Shown in pieces: positions 18,656 through 31,600 of a DNA stretch of 64,000 nt. A program made the position numbers and the translations under genes. The notes under the pieces were generated by a model. It made no database searches, was not told the DNA's origin, and saw nothing but the letters and a program-made list of their open reading frames with translations. Every line of letters starts with the position of its first letter. Within the stretch, counting starts at the first letter, position 1. This DNA is from Manihot esculenta. Lineage: Eukaryota; Streptophyta; Magnoliopsida; Malpighiales; Euphorbiaceae. The stretch spans positions 18,679,279 to 18,743,278 of the forward strand of contig NC_035166.2 of the NCBI RefSeq assembly GCF_001659605.2, in the 5' to 3' direction.

Positions 18656-21600
18656 ATGAGAGGAACTCGTCGATCTGCACGATTGACAGGAGTCCCACCA
18701 GAGGATGAGGGCACAAGCGCCCGTCCTCCCACATTGCCTAGGGCAATGTCATGCAGAACAAACAGAGAAAGAGTATCAAGGGACCCTAGAAGGTCTTTTG
18801 ATACTAGCAGAAGGGGGACAGAAAGAGGAGGAAGTTCTTCAGATGTGAGGGAGGTTATGGAAGAAGATCAGAGAAGGGATGGGAATCTGGATGTTGGCAT
18901 GTCAGAAGAAGGGACAGGGGAGTCACAAGGAGGCACTCAGGCCTCGGGGTATGGTTTTCCACCCTATTACCCACCCTATGCACAGAGTCCCGGGTATCCG
19001 ATGGGAAGTACGTCGGATTACTCCAGCTTTAATCCCTACCCTACTCACATGCCTTATCCACCTTTCTATCCACCGTACCCACAGTACCCAGCCTATCCAC
19101 CCTCATCCTTCCATCCTCACCCAGCAAACCCCACCTCGGGGAATGCTGCATCCCCACCTCCACCTCCTACAGAACCAGTAGCCCCAGTTACTCAACCTCC
19201 TAGACCTAGCTCAGCCAGTGGGAGTAAGGTGAAAATGACAGCTTACCTTAAGCTGGATGCTCCTAAATATAAGTCAGGGGATGATCCCTTTGAATACCTG
19301 AGAGCAGTGAAGACGATCACTGATGAGCTAGGGGCAGATGATAGAAGAGCCATTGAGATGGCAGGGTTCACCCTGAAGTGCAAAAAGGCAAAGGAATGGT
19401 TCAAGTGCTATGTGGACCCGAGACTAGACAGTATGACATGGGAGGAATTTGCCAATGAGTTTGCTGGATGGGCATTTCCAGATAGCTCCAGAGAGCTAAA
19501 GATGATTGAGTTTGAGCAACTGAGACAGACAGAAGACATGAGCATAGAGGAGTACACAGATAAATTTCTGGAGCTATTACCCTTCTCAGGGCAAGCTCTA
19601 GATACAGATGTGAAGAAGGCCAGGAGATATGTTATGAAATTACAGTCCAGGTACTCCTCATTGATTCAATCAGCTGAGAGGGAGAGTTTTCACACAGTGG
19701 TAGATATGGCTCGAAGAATGGAGGCCAGTGCCATAGTTGAGGGGTCAGTGAAGCAGTCAGTGACCCAGTCTTCAGGGGTTAAGACCCCAGGCAGAGGAGG
19801 GCCAGGACCCTCTACTCAGAGTTCAGGTAGTAAGAGATGGAATAGCACTAAGAAGCCCAAGAAGAATAAGTTCTGGAATAAGCTGAAATCCGGTTTGGGT
19901 TTTGGCGGTGGCTCGAGTTCAGGCTCAGATGGTGCAGAATGCCAAAGGTGTGGGAGGCCACACAAGGGAGCGTGTCGATGGGGGACCAATGCATGTTTCA
20001 GATGTGGCCAGGAGGGACACATAGCTCGGGATTGTCCTAGAGCACCTTTCATGGGCCAGCCCCAACAGACAGCTTCAGGTAGTGTGGCACAACCAGCAAC
20101 TCCAGCCACAACACAGGGCAGTGGCAGAGGTAGAGGGAGAGGGGCAGCCTCTTCTTCTGGTTCCCGAGGTGAAGGTCCATCAGCTCCAGCCAGGATCTTC
20201 ACAATGACTCAGCAGGAGGCGAACATATCCAACACCGTGGTGTCAGGTAATCTCATCATTGGGTGTTCTGATGTGTATGCATTAATGGATCCGGGTGCAT
20301 CCCATTCTTTCATCGCTCCGAGGGCAGTTGAGAGGTTAGGGTTGATGGTCTCTGGATTAGAGTGTCCCCTATGGGTCAGTGGACCCAAGTGTGACCCGAC
20401 AGTGGCAGAGTCAGTCTGCCGGTATTGTCCAGTGTTCGTTGAGGGAAGATGCCTTTCCGCCGACCTTGTGGTTCTAGACTTGACAGATTTTGACGTCATT
20501 CTAGGGATGGATTGGCTATCTACCCATGGTGCTACCTTGGACTGCAGGGACAAGGTAGTCAGGCTCAGAGATCAGAACGGGTCAGAGGTTGTCTTCAGAG
20601 GAGACAAGAGGGGTACGCCTAGAGGTCTGATATCGGCCCTACAGGCTCGTAGACTGCTTAGGAAAGGATGTCAGGGGTATGTAGCTCATGTGAGAGAGCT
20701 AGATAGTCAGGTCAGGGAGCCAGCCTCAGTGCCAGTTGTCAGAGAATTTCTGGATGTCTTTCCAGAAGAGCTTCCAGGACTACCACCTGCTAGGGAGATA
20801 GAGTTCGAGATTGAACTGATGCCTGGAACTAGACCGATCTCTATCCCTCCCTACAGGATGGCACCAGCAGAATTGAAGGAACTGAAAGAACAGTTGCAAG
20901 ATCTGGTAGATAAGGGCTTCATCCGACCGAGTACCTCACCTTGGGGTGCTCCAGTGCTTTTTGTGAGAAAGAAGGATGGATCCCTCAGACTTTGTATCGA
21001 CTACAGGCAGTTGAACAAGGTCACTACCAAGAACAAGTACCCATTGCCAAGAATCGATGATCTATTCGACCAGCTAGCAGGAGCGGGTTGTTTCTCCAAG
21101 ATAGATCTGAGATCAGGGTACCATCAGCTGAGGATAAGGGAAGAAGACATACCGAAGACAGCTTTCAGGACCAGATATGGGCACTATGAGTTCCTTGTAA
21201 TGCCGTTCGGGTTGACCAACGCCCCTGCAGCATTCATGGACCTCATGAATAGAGTATTCAGACCATACCTGGATCACTTCGTTATTGTCTTCATTGACGA
21301 TATCCTAGTGTATTCCAGAAATGCAGAGGAGCATGCCCATCATCTGAGGATAATATTACAGACCTTGAGGGAACATGGCTTGTATGCCAAGTTCTCCAAG
21401 TGTGAGTTCTGGTTAAGGAGCATATCATTCTTGGGGCATATAGTGTCAGAGAATGGGATAGAAGTGGACCCCAAGAAGGTTGAAGCTGTGACTAACTGGC
21501 CAAGACCCACCTCAATGACAGAGATCAGAAGCTTCTTGGGTTTGGCTGGCTACTACAGGAGGTTCGTTCAGGACTTCTCTAAGATTGCAGCTCCTTTAAC

Positions 21601-23632
21601 CAGATTGACTAGAAAGAATCAGAGATTTGAGTGGACCGACCAATGTGAGGAAAGCTTTGAGGAGCTCAAGAAGAGGTTGACTTCAGCACCAGTGTTAGCT
21701 CTGCCAAACAGCAATGAGGATTTCACAGTGTTCTGTGATGCATCCAGAGTAGGCCTGGGTTGTGTGTTGATGCAGAATGGTAAGGTGATCGCTTATGCTT
21801 CTAGACAGCTGAAGAGGCATGAGTTGAATTACCCCACACACGACCTGGAAATGGCAGCAGTTATCTTTGCCCTCAAGATGTGGAGGCATTACCTCTATGG
21901 GGTAAAATGTGAGATCTTCACAGATCATAAGAGCCTGCAGCACATCTTGAACCAGAGAGAGCTGAACTTGAGGCAGAGGAGATGGGTAGAACTGTTGAGT
22001 GACTATGATTGCAAGATCCAGTACCATCCGGGTAAGGCTAATGTAGTAGCTGATGCCTTAAGCCGGAAATCACTTGGCAGTCTATCCCACATCACGGCAG
22101 AGAGGAGACCGGTGGTGAAGGAATTTTATAAACTCATCAATGAGGGTCTGCTGATGGAGTTGTCTGGTACAGGTGCTTTGATTGCGCAGATGAAAGTAAC
22201 ACCCGTGTTTCTGGAGCAGGTGGCTCAGAAACAGCATGAGGACCCAGAGTTAGTAAAGATTGCCAGGACTGTTCAGTCAGGCAAAAACAGTGAGTTCAGG
22301 TTCGATAATAAGGGGATCCTCCGCTATGGGAATAGACTATGTGTACCAGATGACATCGGGCTAAAAGGAGACATTATGAGAGAGGCTCATAATGCAAGGT
22401 ACAGTGTTCACCCTGGAGCCACCAAGATGTATCAAGATCTGAAGAGAGTGTATTGGTGGCCAGCTATGAAGAGGGAAGTGGCACAGTTCGTGTCAGCCTG
22501 CGAAATATGTCAGAGGGTGAAGCTGGAACATCAGAAGCCGGCTGGAATGCTTAACCCACTGCCGATTCCAGAGTGGAAATGGGAGAATATCGCTATGGAT
22601 TTTGTAGTGGGGTTACCGGCAACATCCAACAGACTAGACTCCATATGGGTGATCGTGGACAGACTCACCAAATCTGCTCACTTCATCCCTGTTAGGAGCA
22701 ATTACTCTGTGGATAAGTTAGCGCAGGTGTATGTTGACGAGGTTGTCAGGCTGCATGGGGTCCCAGTGTCTATAGTATCAGATAGAGGGCCCCAGTTCAC
22801 CTCCAGGTTTTGGCGGAGTCTGCAGAATGCTATGGGTACCAGGCTGGATTTCAGTACTGCCTTCCACCCCCAGACTGATGGACAGTCAGAGAGGACCATC
22901 CAGACAATAGAGGATATGCTCAGGATGTGTGTGCTAGATTTTGGCGGTTCTTGGAGGCAACATCTACCCTTGGTGGAGTTCGCCTACAATAACAGCTATC
23001 ATGCTAGCATCGGGATGGCTCCATATGAAGCTTTGTATGGAAGGAAGTGCAGGTCACCTGTTTGCTGGGAAGAGGTTGGAGAGAGGTCCTTAGCAGGGCC
23101 TGAGCTTGTAGAGATCACCAGCAGAGTGGTGCCCATGATCAGAGAAAGGATAAAGACTGCCACAAGCAGGCAGAAAAGTTATACAGACATCCGCAGGAGA
23201 CAGGTAGAGTTTCAGGAGGGGGATCTAGTATTGCTCAAGGTGTCCCCAATGAAAGGGGTGGTTCGGTTCGGAAAGAAAGGTAAGTTAGCTCCACGGTACA
23301 TCGGGCCCTTTGAGGTCTTGCAAAAAGTTGGGAATGTATCGTACAAGCTGGACTTGCCTGCTTCTATGGAGAGAATCCATCCGGTTTTCCATGTTTCCAT
23401 GTTGAGGAAGTTCGTGTCAGATCCGGGCAAGGTTCTTAGTGAGCCTGATGTGGAGATCCAAGAGGATCTCACTTATGTTGAACAGCCAGTGCGGATTCTA
23501 GACACTCAGATCAGAAAGCTAAGGAACAAGGAAATCCCGATGGTGAAAGTCCTTTGGAACCACCACAATATGGAAGAATGTACCTGGGAGACACGGGAGT
23601 CCATGCTCCAGCAATATCCCCATCTCTTTTAA
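18656..23632 (+). CDS. gag-pol: Gag-Pol polyprotein, Tekay-type chromovirus (intact, 1658 aa)
   Basis: One uninterrupted frame encoding the capsid and all enzymes for reverse transcription and integration. Approximate order (aa): basic N-terminus (1-70); Pro/Tyr-rich low-complexity region with repeated YPP (95-190); gag core (200-370); Cys/His pair [12 protein letters not shown] and [14 protein letters not shown] (about 430-460); Gly/Arg/Ser-rich linker; protease with DPGASHSF (about 545); RT from about 730 with FIDD (about 879); RNase H with CDAS, TDHKSL and DALSR (1025-1135); integrase HHCC finger (from about 1252), then DFVVG, SDRGPQF and SERTIQT supplying D, D and E; GPY/F-like RYIGPFEV (about 1545); C-terminal chromodomain (about 1607-1658; [12 protein letters not shown]). 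Start chosen at ATG 18656 because MRGTR is shared by all copies and follows the acceptor-like site. All catalytic residues I can check are present. Confidence 0.95.
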   Translation: MRGTRRSARLTGVPPEDEGTSARPPTLPRAMSCRTNRERVSRDPRRSFDTSRRGTERGGSSSDVREVMEEDQRRDGNLDVGMSEEGTGESQGGTQASGYGFPPYYPPYAQSPGYPMGSTSDYSSFNPYPTHMPYPPFYPPYPQYPAYPPSSFHPHPANPTSGNAASPPPPPTEPVAPVTQPPRPSSASGSKVKMTAYLKLDAPKYKSGDDPFEYLRAVKTITDELGADDRRAIEMAGFTLKCKKAKEWFKCYVDPRLDSMTWEEFANEFAGWAFPDSSRELKMIEFEQLRQTEDMSIEEYTDKFLELLPFSGQALDTDVKKARRYVMKLQSRYSSLIQSAERESFHTVVDMARRMEASAIVEGSVKQSVTQSSGVKTPGRGGPGPSTQSSGSKRWNSTKKPKKNKFWNKLKSGLGFGGGSSSGSDGAECQRCGRPHKGACRWGTNACFRCGQEGHIARDCPRAPFMGQPQQTASGSVAQPATPATTQGSGRGRGRGAASSSGSRGEGPSAPARIFTMTQQEANISNTVVSGNLIIGCSDVYALMDPGASHSFIAPRAVERLGLMVSGLECPLWVSGPKCDPTVAESVCRYCPVFVEGRCLSADLVVLDLTDFDVILGMDWLSTHGATLDCRDKVVRLRDQNGSEVVFRGDKRGTPRGLISALQARRLLRKGCQGYVAHVRELDSQVREPASVPVVREFLDVFPEELPGLPPAREIEFEIELMPGTRPISIPPYRMAPAELKELKEQLQDLVDKGFIRPSTSPWGAPVLFVRKKDGSLRLCIDYRQLNKVTTKNKYPLPRIDDLFDQLAGAGCFSKIDLRSGYHQLRIREEDIPKTAFRTRYGHYEFLVMPFGLTNAPAAFMDLMNRVFRPYLDHFVIVFIDDILVYSRNAEEHAHHLRIILQTLREHGLYAKFSKCEFWLRSISFLGHIVSENGIEVDPKKVEAVTNWPRPTSMTEIRSFLGLAGYYRRFVQDFSKIAAPLTRLTRKNQRFEWTDQCEESFEELKKRLTSAPVLALPNSNEDFTVFCDASRVGLGCVLMQNGKVIAYASRQLKRHELNYPTHDLEMAAVIFALKMWRHYLYGVKCEIFTDHKSLQHILNQRELNLRQRRWVELLSDYDCKIQYHPGKANVVADALSRKSLGSLSHITAERRPVVKEFYKLINEGLLMELSGTGALIAQMKVTPVFLEQVAQKQHEDPELVKIARTVQSGKNSEFRFDNKGILRYGNRLCVPDDIGLKGDIMREAHNARYSVHPGATKMYQDLKRVYWWPAMKREVAQFVSACEICQRVKLEHQKPAGMLNPLPIPEWKWENIAMDFVVGLPATSNRLDSIWVIVDRLTKSAHFIPVRSNYSVDKLAQVYVDEVVRLHGVPVSIVSDRGPQFTSRFWRSLQNAMGTRLDFSTAFHPQTDGQSERTIQTIEDMLRMCVLDFGGSWRQHLPLVEFAYNNSYHASIGMAPYEALYGRKCRSPVCWEEVGERSLAGPELVEITSRVVPMIRERIKTATSRQKSYTDIRRRQVEFQEGDLVLLKVSPMKGVVRFGKKGKLAPRYIGPFEVLQKVGNVSYKLDLPASMERIHPVFHVSMLRKFVSDPGKVLSEPDVEIQEDLTYVEQPVRILDTQIRKLRNKEIPMVKVLWNHHNMEECTWETRESMLQQYPHLF

Positions 23633-23694
23633 GGTTAGTCTCTATGTGTTTTATATGTATGTTATGTTGTTTTGCTATGCATGTGCTAGTTGAG

Positions 23695-23716
23695 GAACAT
23701 TCGGGGACGAATGTTC
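23695..23716 (+). other. Hairpin upstream of the polypurine tract (element A)
   Basis: Arms GAACATTCG and CGAATGTTC with loop GGGA, a perfect 9-bp stem. Also present in B (28562-28583), C (52574-52595, one arm mismatch) and D (44291-44312). Confidence 0.85.
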
Positions 23717-23718
23717 TT

Positions 23719-23731
23719 AAGGGGGGGAGAA
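23719..23731 (+). other. Polypurine tract (element A)
   Basis: AAGGGGGGGAGAA ends exactly at the 3' LTR TG; primer for plus-strand DNA synthesis. Confidence 0.9.
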
Positions 23732-25926
23732 TGTAATACCCGGCTAGACTCCGGTACCGGAATTCCTACCGTCCGGTGGAATTTGGGTGTCGGAAACCTC
23801 TAGAAGGGTAAAAGCATGTTTTTATAAAATGTTTTCATGTTTTTAATGTTTTAAGTATGATTTTAAATGAGTTTTTGCATGAAAATTTCTTTAAGGGAAA
23901 ACCCAGGTTCGGCCGCCGAAACTCACTTTCGGCCGCCGAACATGCATGGACTTTGGGAGGCACGTTAGGCCCCCGAAAGTCTAAGAGAGGGAAGTGCAGG
24001 TTCGGCCGCCGAACCTTATGTTCGGCCGCCGAACATTGCATGGATGCGGAGGCACATTCGGCCCCCGAACGTGGCCTGGCCAGCCACTATAAAAGGGTCC
24101 CCTAGGTCCGCACGGGCGAGCTTTTTCTCTCCCATTGTCGGCCAAGGTGAGTCTCCACCGCTCCTCCCTCGATCTTGAGTGTTTCCTTTAGATCTTTCAT
24201 GGTTTTAACGAGTTTATAACTTCGTTTTGAAGATTTGTGAGCTTTGAGCAAGTTTTGAGCAAGTTTTGAGTGCTTGGAGGTTCAAAGAGCTGAATCTCTC
24301 CATCTCCAAGCTAGGATCACTTTCCTCTCGTTTCTTCAAGAGGTAAGGGTCGATCTTGAACCCTTTTTATGTTTTAAACAAGTTTTAAGTAAGATCTATG
24401 GGTAGAAATGCATGTTAGGACATATGTTGAGTTTATGGGTTATGTTGAGATTTTGAGCAATGTAGCTTGATTGTGTGTGTATGAAGTGTTGTAGATGGGG
24501 TATATGCATGTTTGAGGCCCCTAGGAACTTGTATGTATGTTTTGGTTGAGAAATATGCATGATCTGTGGTTTTGGGAGGCAGGAGGTTCATTTGAACCAA
24601 GTTTCTGCCGTTTGGCAGAAACCAGGTTCGGCAGCCGAAGGGAGTTTCGGCCGCCGAACCCCTCTTGTGAAGGCAGCTTTCGGCTGCCGAAGGTGCCCCC
24701 GAAAAGAGACTTTCGTCTCTGTCTGGCACTTTCGGCCGCCGAAGGTGCCGCCGAACCTAGCTGAGTTTCGTCTCTGTCCAGGACTTTCGGCCGCCGAAGG
24801 TGCCGCCGAAGGTGTCCTGTTCAGCCATTTCATGCATATTTTCTGTGATGTTTTCATGATGTTTTAGGGGGTTTTTGGGGGATATATTAGAGATATGTTT
24901 ATATATGTTTGGTCCCTCATTGGAGTCCACCTGTGTAGGTTCGGACCCGAGGAACCAAGGACCCCAGCAGTGAGCCAGCTGCTGAGAGTTTGACAGAGTC
25001 AGCCAGAAGTGAGTGGAACTATACTTAATCTTTTAAATTAAGAAAGTGAATGTTTTATCATGTTTCATGCATCATGACTATAATATAGGATGTTTGCATT
25101 AGAATCACGAATATGCTACATTGCATTATTATATTGTGGTTGATGAGGATGGACATTGCACGACTCACTAGCCCTGTGTACGAAGTCCTGTGGTGCCCAT
25201 AATAGGGCCGGGCAATAGCTCCGATATACGAAGTCCTGTGGTGCCCATAATAGGGCCGGGCAATACGAAGTCCTGTGGTGCCCATAATAGGGCCGGGCAT
25301 GGAGTTGAGGGATTTTTGGGTCAGTCCGTCCATGGTATGAAATGTTTGTGCAATGATGCATTCCATTATAGCATGTTTTAAATATTTGTTTTTATATAGT
25401 TCTACTCACTGGGCATCTAGCTCACCCCTCTCCCCTAACCCCCAGGTTTGCAGGTACGGGATTGATAGAGAAGAAAAGAAGAGAAAAGTCATATGTATGT
25501 AATAGTTAGATTGTGGACATGACAGTGTATTATGATGAAATGTAAGAGTTTCAGTATGTTATGTAATGAGATTTTGAGGTTAGAATTGTGCTTGACCATA
25601 GTGTATTGCTAATCCCTTTTTATGTACATGATCTTATGATATGATGTTTATGCAAAACTAACTCAACACATGATGTATAGCCTTCGAGGCTTTGATGAGA
25701 TCCCACAGAGGGACTTTATTTATGTTTATGTTCAGAGTATGCACAGGTTGAGTTGGTGATTGATCACATGTATAAAAGAAAAGTTTTAATTTTTATGTAT
25801 GATGGTTGATCATGTATGGGATTAAGCAGGTTTACAGGTATATGTTAGGCTTGCTACGGGTCCCGGCGGCCTTATGCCGATCTGGATCCTAGCGCCGGTA
25901 GCGGTCCGGATTTCCGGGGCGTTACA
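23732..25926 (+). repeat. 3' LTR of element A (2195 bp)
   Basis: Same length and order as the 5' LTR at +7543: palindrome clusters at 23907-24070 and 24627-24812, TATA at 24088-24095, tandem repeats at 25179-25299. No difference from the 5' LTR found by reading. Confidence 0.95.
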
Positions 25927-26226
25927 CAATTCATCACAAATCTGAATTTCCTCAACTTCAACTAGAAAAGAATGAATTTAGCCACTCATGGTGGACAAAA
26001 ATATACAAAGAAAAGAAGAAAGGAAGAGAAGAAGAGTCTGCTGTAATTCTGCAGAATTTCCAAGGAGGAGAAGATGCTCTGCTGGTTTGATTCCTGTCCA
26101 TTTTATAGGTGGAGAGTCCAAGTTCAATTAGAGTTTGGAATCCCTATTTTGACTTGGTCTTTGTAGTCTTTAATTCCTCTTTTGTCTTTGAATTTTATTG
26201 TAGATGGAATTCTTTTGGTTGAAAGA
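25927..26226 (-). repeat. Athila-1 5' LTR, middle piece (piece 2 of 3)
   Basis: Three hundred bases between elements A and B. The phrase TTCAACTAGAA..AGCCACTCATGG also occurs in the Athila-2 LTR (about 1515-1550), confirming LTR identity. No gene. Confidence 0.82.
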
Positions 26227-28546
26227 TGTAACGACCCGAAAATCGGACCGCTACCAGCGCTAGGATCCAGGTCGGCTTAAGGCCGCCGGGACCCGTAGCA
26301 AGCCTGACATAAAACCTGTAAACCTATTTAATCCCATACATGATCAAGAATATACATAAAAATTAAAACTTTTGTTTCATACATTTTCTCATTCACCAAA
26401 CTCAACCTGTGCATGCACTGAACATAGTCATAAACATAAGCATTGACCCCTCTGTGGGTTCTCATCAATGCCCCAATGGGCGATATAACATATGTTGAGT
26501 TGGTTTACATAAACATCATAAAACATCTAAGATCATGTATTAAAAAGGGATACCTCACACATTGGGTTAAGCACAATCTCTAATCCTCAATATCATTACA
26601 TACATTACTATTCATAACTTTACATCATTTTACAATTTATCATGTCCACACTCTATCTATTACATAGACAAGACTTCAATACTCTTGCTGACCTCCTAGT
26701 CTACCCTGTACCTGCAAACCTGGGGGATTAGGGAGAGGGGTGAGCTACTAGAGCCCAGTGAGCAGAATAATAAAACATTTAAAACATATGATAACATGGA
26801 ATGCATCACATCACAGCTAATCACATCAAGGATGAACTTGTCACCAATAGCCCTTTACATATCCAATAGTGCCAGAACGTAGAATGGGTCCTGGTCTTTC
26901 TCTTACATAGCATAACATAAACATTCCAATGTGCCAGAACGTAGAATGGGTCCTGGTCTTTCTCTTACATAGTGCCAGTGAACGTAGAATGGGTTCCACT
27001 GGTCTTACATTCCGTACCGTACATATCACATCGTCACATCATAGGTCGAGGGCTATGGATCATCCAACGTTCATCCACATCAACAACAATAGAGTATGCA
27101 ATGCAACATATTCGTGAATTCTAATGCAAACAACCTAGTATATCTCATGGCATTAATGATGCGTGAATCATGCTAAAATGTCCATTATTTGCTTTAAAAA
27201 CATAATGAGTTATTCCACTCACCTCTGGATACCTCTGACCAGACACTGGGGCAACTGATTCACTGCTGGGATCCTCGGTTCCTCGGGTCCGAACCTACAC
27301 AGGTGGACTCAAATGAGGGACCAAACATACATGATCATGACTCTAAACTACTCCCCAAAAACCCCCTAGAACATCATGAAACAACCATAGAAAAACATGC
27401 AAAGGAGGCCTGAACAGGGTACTTTCGGCGGCAGGTTCGGCGGCCGAAAGTCCCTCCAGAGCCGAAAGTCAGGCAGGTTCGGCGGCACCTTCGGCGGCCG
27501 AAACTCCCAGACAGAGACAAAACTCATGCATGTTCGACGGCACTTTCGGCGGCCGAAACTGCCCTCCAGAGACGAAAGTCCTCTTTCAGGGGCAGGCTTC
27601 GGCAGCCGAAAGGCTTGCCTCCCAGACAGGTTCGGCGGCCGAAAGTCCTTCGGCTGCCGAACCTGGTTTCTGCCAAACGGCAGAAACTTGGTTCCTCATG
27701 CACATTTGCCTCCCAAATCCATTCAAACATGCATTTTTCCTAATCTACAACACACATACTCAAGCATACAAGTTCCTAGGGGCTTTAAACTATCTTAAAC
27801 CCCATCTACAACACATCAACCATCCACATTGTCCAAAAACATAACATGAACCCATAAACCTAACCATAAGCTAAACATGCATTCTACCCTATAGATCTAC
27901 TTAAAACTTACTTAAAACATGCCATAAGCTCAAGATCGGCCCTTACCTCTTGAAGATCGAGAGGAGAACGACCCTAGCTCGAAAAATAGGAGAGAGAGAG
28001 AGTTCCTTGAACCTCCAAGCTCCAAAACTTACTCAAATGCTCAAAATCTTCAAAACAAAGATAAAACTAATGAAAATCGAGAAATATTTGAAGGAAGGAA
28101 CTCAAAACCAGCGAGGGATGGCAGAGAGCTCACCTTGGCCAAAAATGGGGAGAAAAACTCGCCAGTTTTCGGCTAAGGGACCCCTTTATAGGTGGCTGGC
28201 CAGGCCACGTTCGGGAGCCGAAAGTGCCTCCGCATGCATGCCATGTTCGGCGGCCAAACATAAGGTTCGGCGGCCGAACCTGGTTTCCCTCACTTATGCT
28301 TTCGGGGGCCTAAGGCACACCCGAAACGCATGCATGTTCGGCGGCCGAACTTGAGGTTTGGCGGCCAAACCTGAGTTTTCCTCCAAGGTTGTTTTCATGC
28401 AAAAACTCATTTCCTTTTTACTTAAAGCCATGAAATACATCAAAACATTTTATGAAAACATGTTTCTACCCTACTAGAGGCTTCCGACATCCGGGATTCC
28501 ACCGGACGGTAGGAATTCCGATACCGGAGTCTAGCCGGGTATTACA
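26227..28546 (-). repeat. 3' LTR of element B (2320 bp)
   Basis: Ends TGTAACGACC and GGGTATTACA. TATA (reverse) at 28183-28190, leader hairpin at 27666-27687 (perfect GTTTCTGCC / GGCAGAAAC), tandem array at 26871-27026 with more units than the 5' LTR. Confidence 0.92.
26871..27026 (-). repeat. LTR tandem repeat of element B 3' LTR
   Basis: Three units of the type GTGCCAGAACGTAGAATGGGTCCTGG; the 5' LTR copy (33953-34030) has two. Confidence 0.85.
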
Positions 28547-28560
28547 TTCTCTCCCCCTTA
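28547..28560 (-). other. Polypurine tract (element B)
   Basis: Minus strand TAAGGGGGAGAGAA directly before the 3' LTR, with the conserved hairpin at 28562-28583. Confidence 0.85.
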
Positions 28561-28653
28561 AGAACATTCGTCCCCGAATGTTCCCCAACTAGCACAAGCA
28601 TAGCAATCAATATAACATACATACATAGCACATAAACACATAGAGATCTAACC

Positions 28654-31600
28654 TTAAAAGAGATGAGGGTACTGCTGGAGCATAGACTCCTGTGTCTCCC
28701 AAGTGCATTCTTCCATATTGTGGTAGTTCCAAAGGACTTTCACCATCGGGATTTCCTTGTTCCTTAGCTTTCTGATCTGGCTGTCTATGATCCGTACTGG
28801 CTGTTCAACATAGGTGAGATCCTCTTGGACCTCCACATCAGGCTCACTGAGAACCTTGCCCGGATCTGACACAAACTTCCTCAACATTGAAACATGGAAA
28901 ACCGGATGGATTCTTTCCATTGAAGCAGGTAAATCCAGCTTGTACGACACATTCCCAATCTTTTGCAAGATTTCAAAGGGTCCGATGTATCGTGGGGCTA
29001 GCTTACCTTTCTTCCCAAAGCGAACCACTCCTTTCATAGGAGACACCTTGAGCAATACCAGATCCCCCTCCTGAAACTCTACTTGCCTTTTGCGGATGTC
29101 TGCATAACTCTTCTGTCTGCTTGCAGCAGTCTTGATCCTTTCTCTGATTATGGGTACCACCCTGCTGGTGATCTCTACTAGCTCAGGCCCTGCCAAGGCC
29201 TTTTCTCCAACCTCTTCCCAGCAAACAGGTGATCTGCAGAGGAGCATGCTCATATGGAGCCATCCCGATGCTAGCATGATGGCTGTTATTGTAGGCAAAC
29301 TCCACCAAGGGTAGATGCTGCCTCCAAGAACCGCCAAAATCCAGCACACACATTCTAAGCATATCCTCTATTGTCTGGATGGTCCTTTCTGATTGTTCGT
29401 CCGTCTGTGGATGGAAAGCAGTGCTGAAATCCAACTTGGTACCCATGGCATTCTGCAGACTCCGCCAAAACCTGGAGGTGAACTGGGGCCCTCGATCAGA
29501 TACTATTGAAACAGGAACCCCATGCAGTCTGACGATCTCATCAACATACACCTGCGCCAACTTGTCCACAGAATAGCCACTCCTGACAGGGATGAAGTGA
29601 GCAGATTTGGTGAGTCTGTCCACAATCACCCATATGGAGTCCAATCTGTTGGACGTCGCCGGTAACCCCACTACGAAGTCCATAGCTATATTCTCCCATT
29701 TCCACTCTGGAATAGGTAGCGGGTTAAGCATTCCAGCCGGCTTCTGATGTTCCAGCTTCATCCTCTGACACACTTCGCAGGCTGACACAAACTGTGCCAC
29801 TTCTTTCTTCATAGCTGGCCACCAATAAACCTTCTTCAGATCTTGATACATCTTGGTGGCTCCGGGGTGAACGCTGTATCTTGCATTATGAGCCTCTCTC
29901 ATAATGTCTCCTTTTAGCCCTATGTCATCTGGTACACATAATCGACTCTCATAGCGGAGGATCCCTTTGTTGTCGAATCTGAACTCACTATCCTTGCCTG
30001 ACTGACCAGTCCTGGCAATCTTTACTAACTCTGGATCCTCATGCTGTTTTTGAGCCACCTGCTCCAGAAACACGGGTGTCACCCTCATTTGGGCAACTAA
30101 AGCACCTGTACCAGACAACTCCAACTGAAGACCTTCATCAACGAGCTTGTGAAACTCCTTCACCACTGGCCTCCTCTCTGCCGATATGTGGGATAAACTG
30201 CCGAGTGATTTCCGGCTTAAGGCGTCTGCCACAACATTCGCCTTACCCGGATGGTACTGAATCTTGCAATCATAGTCACTCAGCAGCTCTACCCATCTTC
30301 TTTGTCTCAAGTTCAAATCTCTTTGACTCAGGATGTACTGTAGGCTCTTATGATCTGTGAAGATCTCACATTTAACCCCATAGAGGTAGTGCCTCCACAT
30401 CTTGAGTGCAAAGAGTACAGCTGCCATCTCCAGGTCATGTGTAGGGTAATTCAACTCATGCTTCTTCAGCTGTCTAGAAGCATAAGCAATCACCCTTTCC
30501 TTCTGCATTAGCACACAACCCAGTCCCACACGGGACGCATCACAATATACTGAGAAGTCTTCATCACTAGATGGCAGGGCTAACACTGGTGTTGAAGTCA
30601 ACCTCTTCTTGAGCTCCTCAAAGCTCTCTTCACACTGGTCGGTCCACACGAATCTCTGGTTCTTCCTGGTCAATCTGGTCAGAGGAGCTGCAATCTTTGA
30701 GAAGTCCTGGACGAACCTCCTGTAGTAACCTGCCAAACCCAAGAAACTTCTAATCTCTGTCACTGAAGTGGGTCTAGGCCAGTTAGCCACAGCTTCTACC
30801 TTCTTGGGGTCCACCTCTATTCCATTTTCTGACACTACATGCCCCAAGAATGAAATGCTCCTCAGCCAGAACTCACACTTAGAGAACTTGGCATACAAGC
30901 CATGTTCCCTCAAGGTCTGCAGAACCAACCTCAGATGATGGGCATGCTCCTCTGCATTCCTGGAATACACTAAGATATCATCTATGAAGACAATAACAAA
31001 GTGGTCCAGGTACTGGCTAAACACTCTGTTCATGAGATCCATGAATGCTGCAGGGGCATTGGTTAACCCGAACGGCATAACAAGGAACTCAAAATGCCCA
31101 TATCTGGTCCTGAAAGCTGTCTTTGGCACATCTTCTTCTCTTATCCTCAGCTGATGATACCCCGATCTCAGATCTATTTTGGAGAAACAACCTGCTTCTG
31201 CTAGCTGGTCAAATAGATCGTCGATCCTTGGCAAAGGGTACTTGTTCTTGGTAGTGACTTTGTTCAACTGCCTGTAGTCGATACAAAGTCTAAGGGATCC
31301 ATCCTTCTTCCTCACGAACAGCACTGGAGCACCCCAAGGTGAGGTACTCGGTCGGATGAAGCCCTTTCCTACCAGCTCTTGCAACTGTTCTTTCAATTCC
31401 TTCAATTCGGCTGGAGCCATCCTGTAGGGAGGGATAGAGATCGGTCTAGTTCCAGGCATCAATTCTATCTCGAACTCTATCTCCCTAGCAGGTGGTAAAC
31501 CTGGCAGCTCGTCTGGGAAGACATCCTGAAATTCTCTGACAATTGGCACCGAGGCTGGCTCCCTGACCTGACTATCTAGCTCTCTCACATGAGCCAAATA

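Larger units (their letters stand above)
16189..25926 (+). mobile_element. Tekay element A: complete, apparently young LTR retrotransposon
   Basis: Two 2195-bp LTRs (16189-18383, 23732-25926) at an exact offset of 7543 bp, primer site, one uninterrupted gag-pol frame, hairpin plus polypurine tract, and a CAATT duplication on both sides (16184-16188, 25927-25931). All internal reading frames and repeat units that I compared between the two LTRs are identical, with no indels. Because LTRs are identical at insertion, this points to very recent movement. It has everything needed for autonomous transposition. Confidence 0.96.
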
